Positions 1 to 10,364 of a stretch of 64,000 nt of DNA are shown here, one piece after another. The DNA comes from Tribonema minus (taxonomy: Eukaryota; Sar; Xanthophyceae; Tribonematales; Tribonemataceae), in the NCBI GenBank assembly GCA_017506865.1, contig JAFCMP010000003.1:62001-126000 (forward strand). The letters run 5' to 3'. The number at the start of each line of letters is the position of its first letter. The first letter of the stretch is position 1. The notes below the pieces were generated by a model, which had not been told where the DNA came from, searched no databases, and saw only the letters and a list, made by a program, of their open reading frames with translations. The translations under genes and the position numbers were made by a program.

Positions 1-409
1 TGAGGTTCAGGGCCACGTTGGTGATCGCTCCTCCAAAAATGGTGATGTTGCTGAGTGGGATGGCGTACTTCGGATGGAATCTCATGATGAGGACGAAGAT
101 TGGCACCAGTATCCCTCCGCCACCGATGCCACCTCCAGCTGCGATCATGAGACCGATGATCGCTGCAAAGATGCCCGCCTTGTCCCAGGCATCAAGTGGC
201 AAGAGTTTTTTGTGGTGTGACTGCCCTGGCAGAGCGATAGGCTCGTCAGCAAGGAACCGCATGCCTTCGAAATTGTCATGGTGGCCATTGGATGTGCTGT
301 TGGCTCTGTCGACAGCGGCGAGCACCAGAAACAGTGCAGCCAACGGGAGCAGGCAAAGGGCTACCCGTGCGTAGGCAGGCTGCGCCCTTCGCTCCATATG
401 ACCGGCCAT
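1..409 (-). CDS. TauE/SafE-family membrane anion exporter, N-terminal part (cut by window edge)
   Basis: The minus strand reads openly from an ATG at 409-407 to base 1, giving about 136 residues that continue beyond the window. The N-terminus has a hydrophobic stretch (VALCLLPLAALFLVLAAV) that looks like a signal peptide, then a polar lumenal stretch. From about residue 82 comes a Gly-rich helix (AAGGGIGGGGILVPIFVLI) followed by MRFHPKYAIPLSNITIFGGA. That order is typical of plant- and protist-type TauE/SafE proteins, a family linked to export of sulfite, sulfonates and related anions. An in-frame stop upstream of 409 supports this start. Family assignment is from recognised motifs; substrate and membrane are unknown. 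No intron is visible in the part present. Confidence 0.8.
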   Translation of the reverse strand, partial: MAGHMERRAQPAYARVALCLLPLAALFLVLAAVDRANSTSNGHHDNFEGMRFLADEPIALPGQSHHKKLLPLDAWDKAGIFAAIIGLMIAAGGGIGGGGILVPIFVLIMRFHPKYAIPLSNITIFGGAITNVALNL

Positions 410-2442
410 GGCACCTCGTTCGCAAGAGCGGCACGCGGATGCGGTACACCCCTTTCAGCCCAGCTGCATGGCTGCAGCCTACAGGTGCTCTTCAGAAGTT
501 TAAAAAACTTGAACTTAAACCTCAACATCACGCGCCGTTCTGCGACTCGCACAGAGACTCACTCGTAAGACTACATTATCTGTTAGGTGTGTACGTTGCG
601 TTGCAGATGTGGCAACTGGCATAGTGACAGTGAATGTGGCAGGGTGCGTTACAGCAATGCTGCGGCGTCGGGCCCCCTCGCCTGACACTCTAAGTAGGAC
701 CAGCAGCAACTTGTGCAGGGTAAGAATCTAAGGGGTCTGGGGGATCTGAGGGCAGTCTTATATCATATATGTGCAGACATTCTACAAAGGCAAATGTGAG
801 TAGGCAACATACAAGACCCAGAAACAACTTTGCAATGAAACGCAGAGAAGAGAGGACCAGGACCAGCAATTGTTGAACACATCCATGGTCAGAAAGCAAG
901 ATCATCAAAAGTTCTCCACAGCGATCACTCTCGAGCTGCTGTGGGCAGTCATCTTAGTCGCCTATTAACATGCCAGCACTGTCGCAGACAACATGTTGGA
1001 TGTACTGCTGGTATGCGACCAGACATAAAACAAACACCCACCGCTGCACACACCACAGACTGTACAACATATTGTCAGAGGACTCGGAGCCATCCACAAT
1101 AGATGTGTATGCACCTTCCCCACATGGCCGAATTCACTGCACACCCTCACCATGCACTGGCAGGTGAGGGTGGTGCCAGCTTTGATGGCTTGCTTTTTCA
1201 ACAAGGACAGGCTGCGTTTGATGCGGCTGCAGCAGATCAATTGCTTAGACTGGTGCAGTGTCTGAAGATGGCCCAGACAGATGCGTCATAAACGGCTCCT
1301 CTCCGCCAGCGCTGTGTGTGGGCCAGCCAGGCTTGCCTGCCTTGACTGCCTCTGAGACCGCAGACCTCACAAGTCCTTCAGCGGGTGGGGCAGACCCTCA
1401 ATGCAGTTGCCGCAAGTATTGTGCTGGCAAGCGCCTGTGGGACAGTTGACAGCTCAGGGTCTGCATACTCCCTGGTGGTGCCGCCTCATGACGCGCAGCA
1501 ACGGCGACATTTAAGGTTGGGGTTGACAACACCACGCACTACAGTCATGGCCCTCTGACAAAGTCCTCTTCAATGACGCGCCTGTTCTCCATGTGGTTCA
1601 TGAGGGTCCTGCACAACGGCAAGAGACCAAGCACAAAACCAGAGAGTGCTGCGCCTCAGCAGGTGGCATACATGCCAGAGGACTGCACCAGACGTTTTGC
1701 GCAAGACCTACTGGGCGGTACCGCAAGGGAGTGCGTGCATAGCACTGCATACGCATACTCCACGTAAACATGCACATCAGAGTGCCTGTAAAGTTTTAAG
1801 CCAGCAGTACATACATGCATACGTATGAGGAACCCGCACGTCCAGACTTGGCGCCCTCTTGCGACGCATGCAATGTCACGCCACACCACAGTACCTTGAC
1901 ACTTGAAGCATGTGAAAAGAGTTCCGCCGCCGCATCTGAAATGAAATATTGGCAAGCGCTCTGCAAACACACAGTGCTGCCCACCTGTACCGGTCCAGTC
2001 GTCTTTGCTTGAGCTTGTGCAGGCAGCAGATGCCCTGGGTGACGAAGCACAGCACAGCAACGGTAGAGCGTCATCAGTGACATCTTGAAGTTGATACAAG
2101 TGGTTGCTTTCATGGCAAGCCTGGTAGTAGACGCAGTGCTGCAGATGCTGGTCAAGCTGCGGAGGCGGGTCGTCAGTGACAACTTGTAGTTGATGCATCA
2201 AGTTTGAGGCATCAATGTGCAGACCTCTGCGTAAGCTATGCACCCAGTGAGAGAGAAAGCCTGCTACAGGCCAGACTTTCCTTTGAACAACTCGAAACAT
2301 CACAACGGCAATTAATATGGCCCATATCAAACGCCAACAGGCTTGTAGATGCTGACACCTTGAGGCTGACAAAACTGTCATTAACCAGAATCTGATTATC
2401 ATGCTTTATTGGCAGCTGCGCTCGGGATTAACACGTTGACAA
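410..2442. other. Spacer between the TauE-like gene and the COPI-associated-like gene
   Basis: I see no gene I can support in these 2 kb. The longest open frame (minus, 1656-2402) is not conserved-looking and overlaps a direct duplication: a module around cagtgacatcttgaagttga at 2076 recurs with changes near 2173. Short AT-rich and ACTTCAA/TTGAAGT-type motifs are present. The left end should hold the promoter of the TauE-like gene; the right end holds the 3' UTR of the neighbouring minus-strand gene. Confidence 0.5.
2405..2410 (-). terminator. Poly(A) signal AATAAA of the COPI-associated-like gene
   Basis: The plus strand reads TTTATT, so the minus strand reads AATAAA 33 bases past the inferred stop codon at 2443-2445. 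Position and orientation fit a 3' processing signal and support the inferred last exon. Confidence 0.55.
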
Positions 2443-5400
2443 TTAGGTCTGAAGCTCTATGACCACATCAGGTAATGGCCACATCATGAGGGTTCGTGTC
2501 GCTTTTCCAGATGCTACTTCCTAGATGAAAGAAAGGAGGTGCTGATTGTTGCAGTGGTAACTTGGAAGTATGTAGTATATAGAGCTCTACGACCTTTTGA
2601 TTCGTTTTCACATGTGCCTTGCAGGGAAAAACAACCCTGCAGTCCCCTGAAGTGTCAGTGACCATGGCATGTGGGTAACGTTCTAGGGCCAAGGCGACAA
2701 TCTAAGGACAAAGCAAGGTAGAGGCCAGTGTAGAGGTGAACCCTTCGATTCAAATGGCAGTGAAGTGAAACCTTTTGTGTACATGACCATGAGGCGGGGG
2801 TTGAATACACTTGTGGTAGGTGACATGACTCAAGAGTAATACACAGAAGGCAGCTCTTGATGCAGCTGTCGTATGGCCATGCAACACGGCTGTCGTCTGG
2901 CATTGCAATGCGGCTGTCGTGCGCAGCTGTTGTGTAGCATTGCGTTTTGCGACGCCAGGATGGCCTCTATGCATGTCTGCCAACATTGGTGGGGAGTGAT
3001 CAAACGGCGTGGCAGCCATGCATCATCGCTTATGCTTCACTTCAATTTGCAGAAAGAGTTGAGCGAGACTCACCATTAGAAAGTACAGGGCCCCCACCAC
3101 CACCATGATCCAGCCCATTACATAAATGTAGAGCACTGCCACCTCATAGTCTTTAAGGTCCTTCTCCTCCTGCATCTCCAGCGTCAGCGCTCCGATGCTG
3201 CGCAAAAATGATGAAAGTTACGTGTTGGGGTTAGCGGCAAGCGAAATGAGCACCGTGCCTGCAAGTGAAACGAGTCATGTGTACTGCGTGTGTTCACATA
3301 CCCCCAACACACACTTCGCATTCATTCAAGTTCATCAAGGTGGATGAAGACTGTAATCACGCGTGGCAGCAGAACAAGTGGCGGTAGCCACAGCTGCTTT
3401 GGCTCATGTGCATTTTGTCGGCATGCAAGGCTGCACTTAAGAGCGACTCATGTTGTTACAAGGCATACCTGGCTAGCATTGGCATAAGCATGTCCAAACT
3501 AGCACCAATTGCATAGAAGCTGACACAATATATTTTGCATGTAGTCGGCATTAGTATGGCTTGAGTATACAGGCCCTAGGGCATGCCGCATCAGTACAAG
3601 CTCATGACATCGACGCATGCCATAGGTTCTTCCATTGCAGAGCATTCTACTTCGCAGTGTGACATCAGAACATGACTGGGAGGTGGCATTCTTTGAGTAT
3701 TGGCGCACTCACAATGCATACAGGAAGCCCCTTGGTACCCAGTTGCTGAACACGCTGAGCTCCCTTACAGGCTGGGTCCATTCCATCTCCGCACATATTA
3801 TGACCAGGCAGAACACGACGCAGTAGCATCGCACGGCTATTGATACAGCTGCAGCAGCGGGAGGCGGTGCACAAGCAAGAATGGGAATGAGACACGGCTC
3901 AGCAGGGCGGTGTCATTTCTGTTGAAGTTGTGAATTGAAGTTGTGAGTAAGGCAGCAAGGAGGGCACGTAGCGCAACATGACCTGCATGCTGCAGTAGGT
4001 GTAGTGCAGCGGTGGTGTGACGCACGGCAACCACAACCATTTAGCAACAAACATGGCTCACGCATAGAGACCACAAGAAAGCACCCCCCTCCTGAAGGAA
4101 TGGGGGGCGAGCGACCCGGGAACAGACAGCCTCTTTTGTAAGTTGCGCTTAAAGCAGTCAGGGACCATCACCTGAGTCAGCATTTGCTTGAATCTGAACT
4201 GTGCATCACCTCATGTTTTCTGATGCAATGAGAACATGTTATGCGCACATGTTGCGGAATTACATCTGCATTGCCATTAAGCCGTCCTGCCACACTTAGC
4301 ACATCAACACCATCACGCTCTACGATCAGCGCCAAAAGGGTTTCTGGCCCCCACCCTAAATACCATTATTAGTAAATAGCCCTAACCCTTATTAAAGTAG
4401 GGTTAATGCCTCAGGAAGTGAAGTTGCGCGTAATGGCTTTGCTTTGCTTTGAAGTGGACGATAACGTTGAAAGTAGAGACCGTCTCAAGAGCTCTGCAAG
4501 CCGCGAAGCGTGGCCGCAGGGTTGATACTGCAATGCGATACATGCCAAGCGCCACACGCTGCATGCAGTCAGCACCGCCTGTGCAGCAACAACTCGCGAG
4601 CTGGAGAGCCAGCGCCAGAATAAGCTCGCAGCTGGGTGTTGCTGCTGGGGGGACCGGCAGCTAGACCCCAGCGCGCTGATTGGTGACCGGTTGTAGCGAT
4701 ACGCACGTACGCATACCCACACCGCAAAAATTAGCAAGCCCAGATGCATCGGTACTGCGGAGACTTGCGCGCGCCATGACTTAAGAAGGCTCGCGCCCTG
4801 AAGGGTCCCTCGCCTATCAATGGCTATGCATTGCCGCGTGCACAAGACACTGATGGTGGCAACGCGCAGCACATGTGGCAACTTTGAATGCACTCACGTG
4901 TAAGGGTCTTCACGTATGCAATTACCAGTATCTGTGCCACGATCACCCCCAGCGCAACGAGCACGCACACCACGTTAAGAGTGGTGAAAGCATTGAGAAG
5001 GAAGCCGCGTTTGACGCGCCGAATCCTGTCAGAAACAAAGCACCAACGAGTGTGCCATGACAACAGATGCCAAAACTAAATCTGCTGCATTAGTGCAGGT
5101 ATGTACAATTGCATGTTGCGCACTGCACAGCGCAATCTTGAAGCCCCTCCCCCTCTCCCCTGCGCCCTGGCGGCATGGTACAAAGTTGGCACTGCCAGTG
5201 CTACTAAGGCGCAGTAGGACTGTAGCAGACAGCCAAGGCGCTACGCATCAAATAGCAGTGCACCATTCAGCACGTAGTGCATGTTGAACTTTGCATAAAT
5301 CATCAGGCGCACTGCCGCTGTGAACAAGTGAGGCGAACATATATGTAGACAGCACCAGGCATTGTGCGAACCTCCACACATTAGCGCCAACACTGGTTTC

Positions 5401-5848
5401 CATGATGCGCTGCTGGAAGCCGGTGATTGCCATGCATGGACATGGAGTCTCGTTCTAACAAGTGGCTGACTGCATCCCCCAGACAACTGTCAGAACACGT
5501 GCGTGCTGCACTCACCCGTATCTGGGCCTGACGTCTTCGTCGGAGTCCGTCGCATCCTCGTCACTTATATTACCAGTCATCAAACACAACGCCAAGCAGC
5601 AACAGCAACCGCAGGCAGCGATCCGCGGGGTAAGACTCAGCCCCTGTAGTGAGAACACCTGCATCTTGCAGCAAGCACACAGAGAAAGCGCTCTGCAAGT
5701 CTACTCACCTGAACGCGCCAACATCAGAGGATCTTCGCGTCAGATCCTCAAGTCCTGCTCCAGGATCTGCTCCTCGTGATGTTGTCAACGGCGTGGACTC
5801 GTTAGCAGGTGGGTCTCTTGCCCAAGCCAGTCTTTCGTCGTACTCCAT
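2443..5848 (-). CDS. Four-helix membrane protein, COPI-associated/TVP15-like (six exons)
   Basis: I infer exons 5848-5709, 5563-5516, 5025-4898, 3848-3713, 3197-3074 and 2520-2443, all with GT-AG borders and matching phases, giving about 217 residues. The N-terminal 60 residues are acidic and cytosolic in character (MEYDERLAWARDPP; SDEDATDSDED). Four hydrophobic segments follow: LLNAFTTLNVVCVLVALGVI, YCVVFCLVIICAEM, GFLYAFIGALTLEM and VAVLYIYVMGWIMVVVGALY. The pattern RGFLYAFIGALTLEM after FSNWVP resembles COPI_assoc/TVP15 proteins, small Golgi-vesicle membrane proteins. The family call rests on topology and motif memory, so it is moderate. The last exon is supported by a strong acceptor (ctttctttcatctag) and a nearby poly(A) signal, but it is short and the least certain. 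The intron between 3849 and 4897 hosts a dispersed repeat. Confidence 0.62.
4079..4817. repeat. Dispersed repeat, copy A, inside an intron
   Basis: This stretch matches 59166-59940 over its whole length in the same orientation, with many substitutions and small indels. One end carries a strong hairpin at 4084-4107 (six C, TCCTGAAGGA, six G). The other end carries a hairpin around CCCTGAAGGG at 4788-4815. GGCGAGCGACCC at 4106-4117 and GGGTCCCTCGCC at 4804-4815 form an imperfect 12-base terminal inverted repeat. No coding capacity is convincing, so I read it as a non-autonomous mobile element or foldback element. Confidence 0.75.
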
Positions 5849-6460
5849 CGTCTGTCAATATACGAAGGGCGTGGGGAAGCCCGAGCTGCCCAGAACTCAA
5901 GAGCAGCAAGCACTATGCAGGAGGCCTCACACCGTCGTGTGTTGGCGCAACAGGGTTTTGATTTTTTTCTTTTCAGATCTTTTCGATTGAAGTAGAATTT
6001 GAAGTTTCGTTTTGAAGCAGAATAAAGGCACTGCCCGCCTGCGGATGCTGTCATTCTGTGAGTCATGCACGTTGGGCGAAATCACAAAGGTGTGGTATGA
6101 TTGCATGGTTGCCGGTTTTTAACTGCGGCAATGCTCAGCTTGCTCAAGGGCTTTAGGTAGTGTACAGCAGGCTCTGCAGGTCACTGCTGAGTAGAGGACA
6201 GCACAGTGGCAAGACGAGTACATGAACTGGAAAGGATGTTGATGACCTTCAGCAAGCGCACCTTCAGCGAGCGTTGCATTCAAAGCAGGCGCAGCTGCGT
6301 TGTGGCGACAGCAGCGCGCTAATAGCGCAGCACTGCCAAAACGCACGTACCTCTCATCAACAAACCCTGTCAGCATGCGGGACTGAAACAACATCGCCAG
6401 GTACAGGCACACAGACATGCACGCAGCAGACACAGGACGTAGTCGGTGCTGCTTTGTTCG

Positions 6461-7676
6461 TCACGTATGTGGTGCAGGCATTTGCTGCTGTCCAGTTCTT
6501 GCCGCATCGGGCACATGCCTGAACGTCAACGAAATCCTAAGGGCACGCTCCACAACCACCTCCTCTTCCGCCACGCCCGCTTCAGGCCCGTTGACGACAC
6601 TGCAGGTGCCGCCACTGCCATCGCCAACCGCTTCCTCATGTACAAAATCGATCCCATGCGTGAAGTCCGTGTAGGCAGCGTCCGCAAACACGACCAGGCT
6701 CCTGTTGCGCAGCAGCAGCGCCTCAGTGGGGCTCAGGTCCACGCTGCCAATGTCGCCAGGGCTGCGCGGCCGCTGCGCTAGCTTGAAAACAGCGTCGCTC
6801 ATCAAGCTCAGAGTTGCAGTGCGCGGATAGTACATGGGACCATCGGTGTGCGGCATGATTCCTTGGCCAGGCTGGTACTCGTTGATCAGTACATGGTTCG
6901 GCGGCGCATGCGCAGGAAAGATGCCGCATGTGACGAGCAGTGTGCATAGCTGCTGGAGCCACGGGCACAGATCAGAGGGGTCATGGGCACGTCCGTCTGC
7001 TTGAAGTTGACCCCCCCAACATTGAAGTCGCCTGGTGCGCAGCACCGTCCAGCGTGCATGTCCCTCGGGCACTGCGTATACCTGCGAATCAGGCAGGGTC
7101 AGTGGATGCAAAAGTGAGTACTGGACAGAGTGCGTGAGGCTTATAGATATGCCGTCTCAGTTTTTCAAAACCGAAGGGGTGCAAGTGTACTTGATGGTGT
7201 TCAAGCAAATGCCAACGAAGTCGTGGCATCAATCAATGCCACATGCACGTTTCGAAGTCAGCTTCAGTCATGGTAGGCAATGGTGAGGGTAATCACCTGA
7301 AGGAATGCCTGTAAACATCAGAACTGTTCTGCAGTGAGGTGATGCCTAGCACCAGCATCATCAGCGCAAGGAGTACGCCGATCACAAAACCCGCTGGTGA
7401 ACCCACCTGCTTGATTATCTCGTCTGCAAGGCTCGCGGTGACGAAATCCGGGTTGTAGTATACAGAGGGAATGGTGCCAGTTCTGTGAGACTGAAGGTCC
7501 ACAGTTGGCACGCTGACGGGCATTGCAAACGATTGGAACGCGATGGTGTGTGCAGCTGACTCGGAAGCAGGCACGGTGCTGCATCGGCGCTGTGCTGCGG
7601 GTTGCTGTGAAGTGGGCTTCCTGCCACGAGATTTGGCCCTCTCCTCGCGATATAACGCCACGAAGTCCATGCTCAT
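6461..7676 (-). CDS. ALKBH6: ALKBH6-like Fe(II)/2-oxoglutarate dioxygenase (two exons)
   Basis: Exon 1 is 7676-7407 and exon 2 is 7081-6461, joined across a 325-base intron (CAG|gtgggt ... ttcgcag|GTATAC) in phase 0, giving about 296 residues. The join IPSVYYNPDFVTASLADEII then KQV-YAVPEGHARW then RRLQCWGG follows the order of human ALKBH6. Active-site residues are present: the Fe ligands in MPHTDGPMYYP (His-x-Asp) and the distal His in DFTHGIDF, and the 2-oxoglutarate Arg in RISLTFRHV. ALKBH6 proteins are AlkB-type demethylases/nucleic-acid binders; the substrate here is not shown. The N-terminal tail of about 50 residues is basic and longer than in animals. The first ATG is at 7676, with another at 7670 in a better context. 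The gene is divergent from the small plus-strand gene at 7790. Confidence 0.85.
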
Positions 7677-7789
7677 TGGATCACGACTCCTTGGATTCAA
7701 ACTCTGCAAAAACTTCAAGATGGCGCGTCATCCTGAAACGGGCACAGAGAGAAACACAGCACACAATTCGTGTGATCCTGGCAGCGACT
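7677..7789. promoter_or_regulatory. Probable shared divergent promoter, ALKBH6-like gene and small + gene
   Basis: Only 113 bases separate the two start codons, which face away from each other, so both 5' UTRs and the core promoters must overlap here or lie inside the opposite gene. No TATA box is obvious. Confidence 0.4.
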
Positions 7790-8618
7790 ATGAGTGATGA
7801 ACCAGCAGGAGAGAAGAAGCCGCGCACGCGCATGAACGCGGAGGAGCTGCTGGAAGAAACATCCCAGGCGATGGAGAAGGCGGTAGCTTTCCTGGAGTCG
7901 AATGGCCTGCATGCAGCGTCCGTCGAGAACGTCCGGCACCTGACGTCTGCTTTGGCATGGTCTGATGCGTTACATCTCACCCAGAGTCTGGGATTTACGA
8001 TGCCCCATATAGATCACGACGCATTCATCGTCATGCTGCTCGACACATGGGAGTGCGTGGCGCAGATGAAACTCAATTCACGGTGAGACAGAGCTTCAGA
8101 GCTCTGTTTAATGAGCTGATTGTCACATTCGCACCATTTTAGCAAACAAAAGACACTTCAATGTGCCTGCTGCAATCGTCGCCCGCTGCAGAGAATGCAA
8201 GGCCCTACTGCTTAGCCAAGATTTACAGTAACCAGCACTTTTTGCAGAGGGTGCGGTACATGGCATGTGTTGGTGCATATTCCAGATCAACAAGCAGCCC
8301 ACTGGCTGCACAGCAGCCGCCTCACACAAAGAACATGCACCGTTTGTTTTGCCTGCACTGGCCGCTCTGTCCTGCAGACGAGCATGCTACCGCAAAGTGC
8401 GAGTGCTGGAGGCCGACCAAAAAACGGACCCAGAGGTATTGGCCAAGTGGCTTGCTGACAGGGCGCGCGTAGACAAGGAGAGCGCAGCCACCAACCTCAG
8501 CTATATCAAAATGCGGCAGATATTGCGCGCTGGCGAGCCAGCTGGAAACACTGCTGGTGGTGGCGCTGCCACGACAGCAACGCAGGCGGGAGTGGCTAGT
8601 GCTGCAGTTGCTGGATGA
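7790..8618 (+). CDS. Small helical protein of unknown function (two exons)
   Basis: I infer exons 7790-8082 and 8378-8618, joined in phase 2 (CACG|gtgaga ... tcctgcag|ACGA), about 177 residues. I do not recognise a family. The N-terminal half is acidic and helical (NAEELLEETSQAMEKAVAFL). The exon junction leads into a charged helix (KVRVLEADQKTDPEVLAKWL), and the tail is Gly/Ala/Thr-rich. There is no signal peptide or membrane segment, so it is probably soluble. The start ATG has A at -3. The continuity of frame across the intron and the charged amphipathic pattern support real coding. It is divergent from the ALKBH6-like gene. Confidence 0.6.
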
Positions 8619-9194
8619 CGTTGCATTGACTTCATTCATTCATGAATTCACATTTGTACACGATCGTAGAATGTGCAGCAGTCATGCGTCCCTGGTGCAG
8701 CTGGCGCCTTCAACTTCTGGCGCAGTGTACCATGCCAGTGATTGCTTGACTGGGGATGATTGTGGCCTAACAGCAGAAATGCACAAGAAGCCCCATGAAG
8801 TGAGTCAATTGAGAATTTCCACATGATGCTGGTGCTACAACACATTCCCTACATGATCGCCTGATGTTTGATGTTTTGCTGCGCACAAAGCGCATGCTAC
8901 CTTAGTGATGCCATGCAAGCACCTGGAGGTGCCAGACGCAGCCTAGGCTTTTATGGGTTGTAACCGCACACCATTCATTCAAGCAACAGCCTGTTGCAAC
9001 TTCTGCCATCATTTGAGCAAGAGGATGCGCCCATTGTTTTTTGCCGCGCCAAGGTGGTCATGGCAATGCCCGTGTCACAGCCCCGCCGCTACCGCTGACA
9101 AGCGCGGCACCCAGCACGTGTCGACACCTGTCCCTAAATGTTGGTGGGGTTGACTAACTCTAATTGTAATCCTGACGCTGACTGCCAGTCAGGA
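8619..9194. other. Spacer after the small unknown gene
   Basis: Nothing convincing in this stretch. It is compositionally ordinary, with no conserved-looking open frame on either strand. Confidence 0.4.
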
Positions 9195-9195
9195 G

Positions 9196-9300
9196 AGTGC
9201 CCATGTGATCGCGAGGTTGCATGAGGGCAACAGAGAGGAATTGGACCCCTTTCTGAGCCATCTGGCCAAGACCACGGTGGTGGATATGAGGCTCAACCAG
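9196..9300 (+). CDS. Orphan candidate exon, gene unknown
   Basis: The stretch is bounded by an acceptor-like tgccagtcag and a donor-like CAACCAG|GTTGAG. It reads ESAHVIARLHEGNREELDPF then LSHLAKTTVVDMRLNQ without stops. The amphipathic, charged character looks coding, but I found no convincing partner exons and recognise no family. The donor lies at the centre of a perfect palindrome (9287-9311). It could be a missed exon of a neighbouring gene or a relic. Confidence 0.35.
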
Positions 9301-9311
9301 GTTGAGCCTCA
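9287..9311. repeat. Perfect 12+1+12 palindrome across a candidate splice donor
   Basis: The left arm TGAGGCTCAACC and right arm GGTTGAGCCTCA are exact reverse complements around a single A. The candidate exon end is within the palindrome, so the RNA could fold the donor into a stem. Confidence 0.9.
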
Positions 9312-9844
9312 ACACTGGTCACCACATCACAGCAGCACATGTTTGTGTTGCTATTGCTCAGCCACAATTTTATCTTTGTTTTGCTATCGCTCAGACATAA
9401 TTTGCAATCCATAGCTGCGCATGTGCACCTACAATTGCCATAGGAGCCGCTGAGAAGTCACAAAGGCTGCATCAGCAGAACACTGTGACGATGGCGCCTG
9501 CAAGCCGTGTGGCAGGCGCGTGTGCTTCCTGAACTGCTGTGCACGATGTGATAGTGTGTGCCACATTGTGTCTGCCATTCGGGCTGGCAGTCACGGCGCA
9601 GGATGCTCCAGGACCGTAGCGGTTGCGGCTGACCGTGTCACGTTGGTGCTGCGCTGATTGTGAGGCTTGTTTGAGGGTATTCGAGCTGGCCAGCACACGT
9701 GCTTAGGCAGTAGTCGGCTGCGCGTATGTCAGATTACGCGCTATGTCACGGCGCACTATTGTTGATGCTGTATTGCAGCGCGTCCCTGACCTTGACCAAT
9801 CTGCCACTCTGGGATATATGAGTCTCCGCGGCTGTTGGACCTGA

Positions 9845-9885
<41 letters not shown>

Positions 9886-10364
9886 AGTCTCACCATTTGA
9901 TCGGCGTCATCTTCCACCATGATCCATCTCGACAAGGAATAATAAAGAGAGAATAAAGTCATTTGAAGTTCATCGCTTTTGAGGAGCTGAGGTGAGGTTG
10001 AATAGGGCCCTGTGTGCCAAAGAGTTGAAAGTAAGTTTGAAGCTGCTTTGGATACCGAGAGCTGGAGGGTGTGAATGACGTGCGGCGCAGGCAAGACGTG
10101 CTAGTGCCAAGCAGGCAGCAAAGGCCTTCCTGAGAGCAGCAAGGTGAGCCTTGCCCCACCAACTGACAGGAAGTGAGCCGCAGGCAGCGGACACAGACCT
10201 TGTCGTGAGGCGGCGTGAGGCGGATTTGGTGGGGGCTTTCAGCACAAGAATCTCAGGCGGCCATAGACGGGCCTTGTCACAGGCCCTTGTGCCTTGAGCA
10301 GCACATGGATGAGCCACGGCACTACCCCTCTCGCGTCTCGCGCCCCTGCCGACACAGGTGCAAG
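9301..10364. other. Spacer with a (CAG)12 microsatellite
   Basis: No gene is supported here. The stretch holds twelve perfect CAG units at 9847-9882 and an AT-rich patch with two AATAAAG-like strings near 9940-9956. It runs up to the start codon of the P-loop gene at 10365, so its right end should include that gene's promoter. Confidence 0.5.
9847..9882. repeat. (CAG)12 microsatellite
   Basis: Twelve uninterrupted CAG units, read directly. On the minus strand it gives a poly-Leu frame that has no other coding support. Confidence 0.95.

Noticed and set aside
1656-2402. 248-residue open frame on the minus strand
   Set aside because: Composition is non-protein-like, it contains an internal duplication and overlaps the 3' UTR side of a better-supported gene.
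9756-10094. Open frame with poly-Leu from the CAG repeat
   Set aside because: The only notable feature is the microsatellite; no conserved flank.
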